From Paracoccaceae bacterium (lineage in GTDB: Bacteria > Pseudomonadota > Alphaproteobacteria > Rhodobacterales > Rhodobacteraceae), in the NCBI GenBank assembly GCA_027080755.1, contig JALWQC010000254.1, positions 1 to 5,699 of the forward strand: a DNA stretch of 5,699 nucleotides, written 5' to 3'. Position 1 is the stretch's first letter; every line of letters starts with the position of its first letter. Shown here one piece after another: positions 1-5,699 of this stretch. Both the position numbers and the translations under genes were made by a program. Below the pieces are notes generated by a model. It was given only the letters and a program-made list of their open reading frames with translations. It was not told where the DNA came from and ran no database searches.

Positions 1-2
1 GG

Positions 3-860
3 GGGAAGGGGGGCGGGGCGGCGGCATTTATCCGCACGGGGGACTATGCCTATGTCTATCGCTCGCAAGCGGATTATGAGGGGCAGCGGCGCGTGAATGC
101 CCTGAAGGCCACCGCCGGTTATACACCGCAATATCTGGACCGCGCCGCGCTGACCCGCCGTTTCCCCGACCTGGGCGAGGGCTACAGTTTTGCCGCGCTA
201 TACCCCGATCACGGCTGGATCACCGACCCGGGCCGCTATGTCGCGGCGCTGGCGGCGCATTTTCAGGCCAATGGCGGCACGGTGCTACAGGGCGAGGTGC
301 GCGGGGTGACAGCGGGCAAACCGGCACGGGTTCGGCTGGCTGATGGCACGGAGCTGGCGGCGGCCAAGGTCGTGCTGGCGGCAGGGGCATGGTCCGGCCG
401 GATGGCGCGGGCGAACGGCCTGCGCAGCCGTCTGGAAACCGAGCGCGGCTATCATCTGTCGCTGCACGGGGCGAATATCACGCCGGCGCATCCGTTTATG
501 GTCGCCGATGCGCAGTTTGTTGTCACCCCGATGGACGGGTTTCTGCGCGCGGCCGGCATTGTGGAGCTGGCGGGCTTGCAAGCCCCGCCGTCCCCCGCGC
601 CCCTTGCCCTGCTGAAACGCCGGTTGCAGGCGGTTTTCCCCGCGCTTTCCTATGACCATGCAACGGAATGGATGGGCCATCGTCCGACCCTGCCCGACAG
701 CCTGCCCGCCGTGGGCGAGACGGAGGGGGCCCCGAATATCATCCACGCCTATGGCGGCCAGCATATCGGCCTGACCATCGGCCCGCGGATCGGGGAAATG
801 GTCGCCCGCATTGCGGCGGGCGAGGGGGCGGATACGGCCTGTGACGTGACGCGGTTCTAG
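3..860 (+). CDS. FAD-dependent amino-acid/amine oxidoreductase, DadA/DAO family (5'-partial)
   Basis: This is the C-terminal 285 residues of a flavoprotein of the D-amino-acid dehydrogenase/oxidase fold, which oxidises an amine or amino acid at FAD. The reading frame is open from position 3 to the TAG at 858-860, so the GTG at 93 is an internal codon. Family members run to roughly 410-430 residues, so about the first 130, including the N-terminal GxGxxG dinucleotide motif, lie before the window. Visible family features are YVYRS near the start, RRFPDL followed by YPDHGWITDPGRYV, the VVLAAGAWS segment at about 369-398, and the C-terminal FAD-contacting block WMGHRPTLPDSLPAVG (669-716) followed by AYGGQHIGLT (about 747-776). 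The protein ends in a normal-looking way (VTRF), so the 3' end seems intact. The exact substrate (D-amino acid, hydroxyproline, sarcosine-like amine) cannot be told from this part. The first 25 bases are almost all G/C and read as a Gly/Ala string, which may be a poor-quality edge. Confidence 0.85.
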   Translation, partial: GKGGGAAAFIRTGDYAYVYRSQADYEGQRRVNALKATAGYTPQYLDRAALTRRFPDLGEGYSFAALYPDHGWITDPGRYVAALAAHFQANGGTVLQGEVRGVTAGKPARVRLADGTELAAAKVVLAAGAWSGRMARANGLRSRLETERGYHLSLHGANITPAHPFMVADAQFVVTPMDGFLRAAGIVELAGLQAPPSPAPLALLKRRLQAVFPALSYDHATEWMGHRPTLPDSLPAVGETEGAPNIIHAYGGQHIGLTIGPRIGEMVARIAAGEGADTACDVTRF

Positions 861-1045
861 GGCGTAGACCTATAAACCAGACGCCGCGCCGAGCGCGCCC
901 ACATACACAGCCACATCCAGCATCAGCCCTTAATCCCCAACCCCAACAGACGCGGCAGGAGAATCAGGTGGCCGGAAGAAGAGACCGGCAGAAACTCGGT
1001 TATGCCTTGAAGGAGCGCCAATATCAGAAGGTAGAGTAGATTCAT
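857..1045 (-). pseudogene. uppP: Truncated, frame-disrupted remnant of undecaprenyl-diphosphate phosphatase
   Basis: On the minus strand, ATG at 1045-1043 opens a 40-codon frame ending in TGA at 925-923. The peptide begins with a hydrophobic segment ([12 protein letters not shown]) followed by [14 protein letters not shown] at residues 13-26 and LILLP. This is the first catalytic motif of UppP/BacA, an integral membrane enzyme that dephosphorylates undecaprenyl diphosphate for cell-wall lipid-carrier recycling. Homology continues in another frame: 926-885 reads [14 protein letters not shown], which fits the next conserved segment of the family. RLVYRSTP then follows in the original frame, up to a TAG at 859-857. 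UppP proteins are about 265 residues; only about the first 60 remain, and the second motif (PGxSRSG type) is absent, so phosphatase activity is not expected. No good Shine-Dalgarno precedes the ATG. The family call rests on the motif, the frame analysis on direct reading. An intact uppP, or another phosphatase, presumably lies elsewhere in the genome. Confidence 0.85.
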
Positions 1046-1124
1046 AATCGGGCTTTCGGTGTTTGGATACGACTATAAAACAAGGGGGGGATAATTATTA
1101 AGTCCGATTTATTACCTATTATTT

Positions 1125-1142
1125 GTGACGCCACTGCGGCAC
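1125..1142. promoter_or_regulatory. Candidate operator: interrupted dyad GTGnCGC-N4-GCGnCAC
   Basis: The 18 bases form a symmetric interrupted palindrome: GTG at 1125-1127 pairs with CAC at 1140-1142, and CGC at 1129-1131 with GCG at 1136-1138, giving six matched pairs around a centre between 1133 and 1134. It is a GC-rich island inside AT-rich DNA, about 105 bases before the gltD start, a plausible place for a dimeric regulator. It does not match the NtrC consensus I know (TGCACC-N5-GGTGCA). A chance origin is possible. Confidence 0.3.
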
Positions 1143-1236
1143 TTGTGTGTATTTTATCGTTTTTGCGAATATAGGTCAGTATTTATGCCTTTTCATGTGC
1201 GACTTGGCTCTGTAAGAAGTGGCTCCGAGTAAACGC

Positions 1237-1241
1237 AGGAG
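1237..1241 (+). promoter_or_regulatory. Ribosome binding site of gltD
   Basis: AGGAG lies 6 bases before the ATG at 1248. This is a strong Shine-Dalgarno match at near-ideal spacing and fixes the gltD start. Confidence 0.85.
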
Positions 1242-1247
1242 CAGACC

Positions 1248-2663
1248 ATGGCCAAACAACCGATGCTGAAATTTGTGGACGTGCCCCGGGATATGCCCGA
1301 AAAACGGGACGCCGAAGCGCGTCGCCATGACTTCCATGAGATTTACAAGGAATTCATCACTCAAAAGGCCGAGGAGCAGGCCAGCCGGTGCAGCCAATGC
1401 GGCGTGCCTTTCTGCCAGTCCCATTGCCCCCTGCACAACAACATCCCCGACTGGCTGCGCCTGACCGCAACGGGGCGCCTGCAAGAGGCCTATCAGCTAA
1501 GCCAGCAGACAAACACCTTCCCCGAAATCTGCGGCCGGATCTGCCCGCAGGACCGCCTGTGCGAGGGGAATTGCGTGATAGAGCAGGCCGGCTTCGAAAC
1601 TGTCACCATCGGCGCGGTGGAAAAATACATCACGGATACCGCCTGGGAACAGGGCTGGGTGCAGCCGGCCACCCCGTATGAGGAACTTGACAGCTCGGTC
1701 GGGATTATCGGCGCGGGGCCGGGAGGGCTGGCGGCGGCGGACCGGCTGCGGCGGCTGGGGTTCAAGGTCACGGTTTACGATCGCAACGACCGTTCCGGCG
1801 GCTTGCTGACCTATGGCATCCCCGGGTTCAAGCTGGAAAAAGATGTCGTTATGCGCCGCGTTGACCAGCTGGTGCAAAGCGGGGTGGAAATCGTCAACAA
1901 CTGCGCGGTCGGGAAGGATATTTCTTTTGACGCGCTGCGCGAAAAACACGATGCGGTGCTGATCGCTACGGGCGTTTACAAGGCGCGGGATCTGGGCGGG
2001 CCGGGGGCCGGTCTGGACGGGATCGTGCCGGCGCTGGAATATCTGACCGCCAGCAATCACCTGAATTTCGGGGACGATGTGCCGGAAATCGACAACGGAA
2101 AGCTGGACGCCAAGGGCAAGAACGTCGTGGTTATCGGCGGCGGTGATACGGCGATGGACTGCGTGCGCACCGCCATCCGTCAGGGGGCGAAATCGGTGAA
2201 ATGCCTGTACCGCCGCGACCGTGCCAACATGCCCGGTTCCGTACGCGAAACCCGGAACGCCGAGGAAGAAGGCGTGGAATTTGTCTGGCTGGCCGCGCCG
2301 AAGGGCTTTACCGGCGATACATCGGTTACCGGCGTGATCGTGCAGAAAATGCAGCTCGGGGCGGCGGATGCCTCGGGGCGGCAAACGCCTGAACCGGTCG
2401 AAGGGGCGGAATATACGGAACCTGCCGATCTGGTGATCAAGGCGCTGGGCTTTTCCCCCGAGGACCTGCCGGCTCTGTGGGACACGCCGGAACTGGAAGT
2501 GACCCGCTGGGGCACGATCAAGGCGGATTTCAACACCTATGAAACCAGCATCAAGGGCGTGTTTGCCGCCGGCGACATCGTGCGCGGCGCCAGTCTTGTT
2601 GTCTGGGCCATCCACGACGGACGCGAGGCCGCGGACCGCATTGCGGCATATCTGGAGAATTGA
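1248..2663 (+). CDS. gltD: Glutamate synthase (NADPH) small/beta subunit
   Basis: This 471-residue protein is full length for the family. It takes electrons from NADPH onto FAD and passes them through Fe-S clusters to GltB, driving cytosolic glutamate formation from glutamine and 2-oxoglutarate. The N-terminal part carries two cysteine groups, C48/C51/C56/C60 (CSQCGVPFCQSHC) and C95/C99/C105/C109 (CGRICPQDRLCEGNC), the ligand region for the two [4Fe-4S] clusters of this fold. GAGPGG at 155-160 is the FAD dinucleotide loop, and GGGDTAMDC at 297-305 is the NADPH-binding loop with its usual GGGDTA core. AAGDIVRGASLVVWAI at 440-455 is the C-terminal FAD-contacting motif. The ATG at 1248 is supported by AGGAG 6 bases upstream, and the MAKQPMLKF start resembles known GltD N-termini. 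gltB follows after 2 nt, so the two are surely cotranscribed and translated in step. Related proteins include the N-terminal half of dihydropyrimidine dehydrogenase (PreT-like), but the gltB partner settles the call. Confidence 0.97.
   Translation: MAKQPMLKFVDVPRDMPEKRDAEARRHDFHEIYKEFITQKAEEQASRCSQCGVPFCQSHCPLHNNIPDWLRLTATGRLQEAYQLSQQTNTFPEICGRICPQDRLCEGNCVIEQAGFETVTIGAVEKYITDTAWEQGWVQPATPYEELDSSVGIIGAGPGGLAAADRLRRLGFKVTVYDRNDRSGGLLTYGIPGFKLEKDVVMRRVDQLVQSGVEIVNNCAVGKDISFDALREKHDAVLIATGVYKARDLGGPGAGLDGIVPALEYLTASNHLNFGDDVPEIDNGKLDAKGKNVVVIGGGDTAMDCVRTAIRQGAKSVKCLYRRDRANMPGSVRETRNAEEEGVEFVWLAAPKGFTGDTSVTGVIVQKMQLGAADASGRQTPEPVEGAEYTEPADLVIKALGFSPEDLPALWDTPELEVTRWGTIKADFNTYETSIKGVFAAGDIVRGASLVVWAIHDGREAADRIAAYLEN
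2654..2657 (+). promoter_or_regulatory. Ribosome binding site of gltB, inside the gltD 3' end
   Basis: GGAG within the last codons of gltD lies 8 bases before the ATG at 2666. The site supports this start and implies coupled translation of the two subunits. Confidence 0.75.
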
Positions 2664-2665
2664 AC

Positions 2666-5699
<3,034 letters not shown>

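Larger units (their letters stand above)
1046..1247. promoter_or_regulatory. AT-rich divergent leader between the uppP remnant and gltD
   Basis: These 202 bases hold no gene that I can support and are clearly richer in A/T than the flanking coding DNA, especially 1091-1126 and 1150-1190. By position they must carry the gltD-gltB promoter and once carried that of uppP. I see no convincing -35/-10 pair for gltD. For the minus strand, a TATAGT-like -10 element lies at 1077-1072, without a good -35. The region also has a run of seven G at 1084-1090, the palindrome ATAATTAT at 1091-1098, the dyad at 1125-1142, and the hexamer TGGCTC repeated at 1205-1210 and 1220-1225. Confidence 0.5.

Noticed and set aside
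93..95. GTG as the start of the oxidoreductase gene
   Set aside because: The frame is open upstream to the window edge and the family-like sequence YVYRS precedes this codon, so GTG is an internal valine.
285..764. Minus-strand frame of 159 codons opposite the oxidoreductase gene
   Set aside because: Shadow of the conserved plus-strand frame; the product has no recognisable motif.
923..1045. A functional 40-residue membrane peptide
   Set aside because: The frame matches only the N-terminus of UppP, further UppP-like sequence follows in another frame, and no good ribosome site precedes it. Decay is the simpler reading, although expression of the short peptide cannot be excluded.
1046..1247. 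Sigma-54 promoter, riboswitch or small RNA in the gltD leader
   Set aside because: I found no GG-N10-GC element of the right form, no known aptamer pattern and no hairpin followed by a T-run.
1497..2615. Minus-strand open frame of 372 codons antisense to gltD
   Set aside because: The same codon-bias shadow opposite a complete gltD; no family motif and no ribosome site of note.

Overview
The window looks like chromosomal DNA from a GC-rich alphaproteobacterium, most probably Rhodobacteraceae (inference). The grounds are the alphaproteobacterial-type NADPH-dependent glutamate synthase, with the small-subunit gene gltD upstream of gltB, and the GC-rich third codon positions. No tRNA, rRNA, CRISPR array, insertion sequence or phage gene was seen.

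Layout, left to right. (1) At 3-860 (+) is the 3' part of an FAD-dependent amine/amino-acid oxidoreductase of the DadA/DAO fold; its N-terminal third lies before the window. (2) At 857-1045 (-) is a decayed, truncated remnant of uppP (undecaprenyl-diphosphate phosphatase). It keeps only the first catalytic motif, has frame disruptions, and ends inside the stop codon of the oxidoreductase gene. (3) At 1046-1247 is an AT-rich leader between the divergent uppP remnant and gltD, with one short dyad and a short direct repeat but no clear -35/-10 pair. (4) At 1248-2663 (+) is a complete gltD. (5) From 2666 (+) to the window edge is gltB, open for 1011 codons and cut off about two thirds of the way through.

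How the genes work together: gltD and gltB are separated by 2 nt and form one operon. GltB releases ammonia from glutamine in its N-terminal amidotransferase domain and channels it to the FMN domain, where 2-oxoglutarate is reductively aminated to glutamate. GltD oxidises NADPH and supplies the electrons through FAD and Fe-S clusters. The oxidoreductase upstream may also act in amino-acid nitrogen metabolism, but nothing here links it functionally to glutamate synthase.

The window is mostly ordinary core metabolism. I found no undescribed system. The one real surprise is the uppP relic, which marks a deletion or rearrangement between the oxidoreductase gene and the glt operon.
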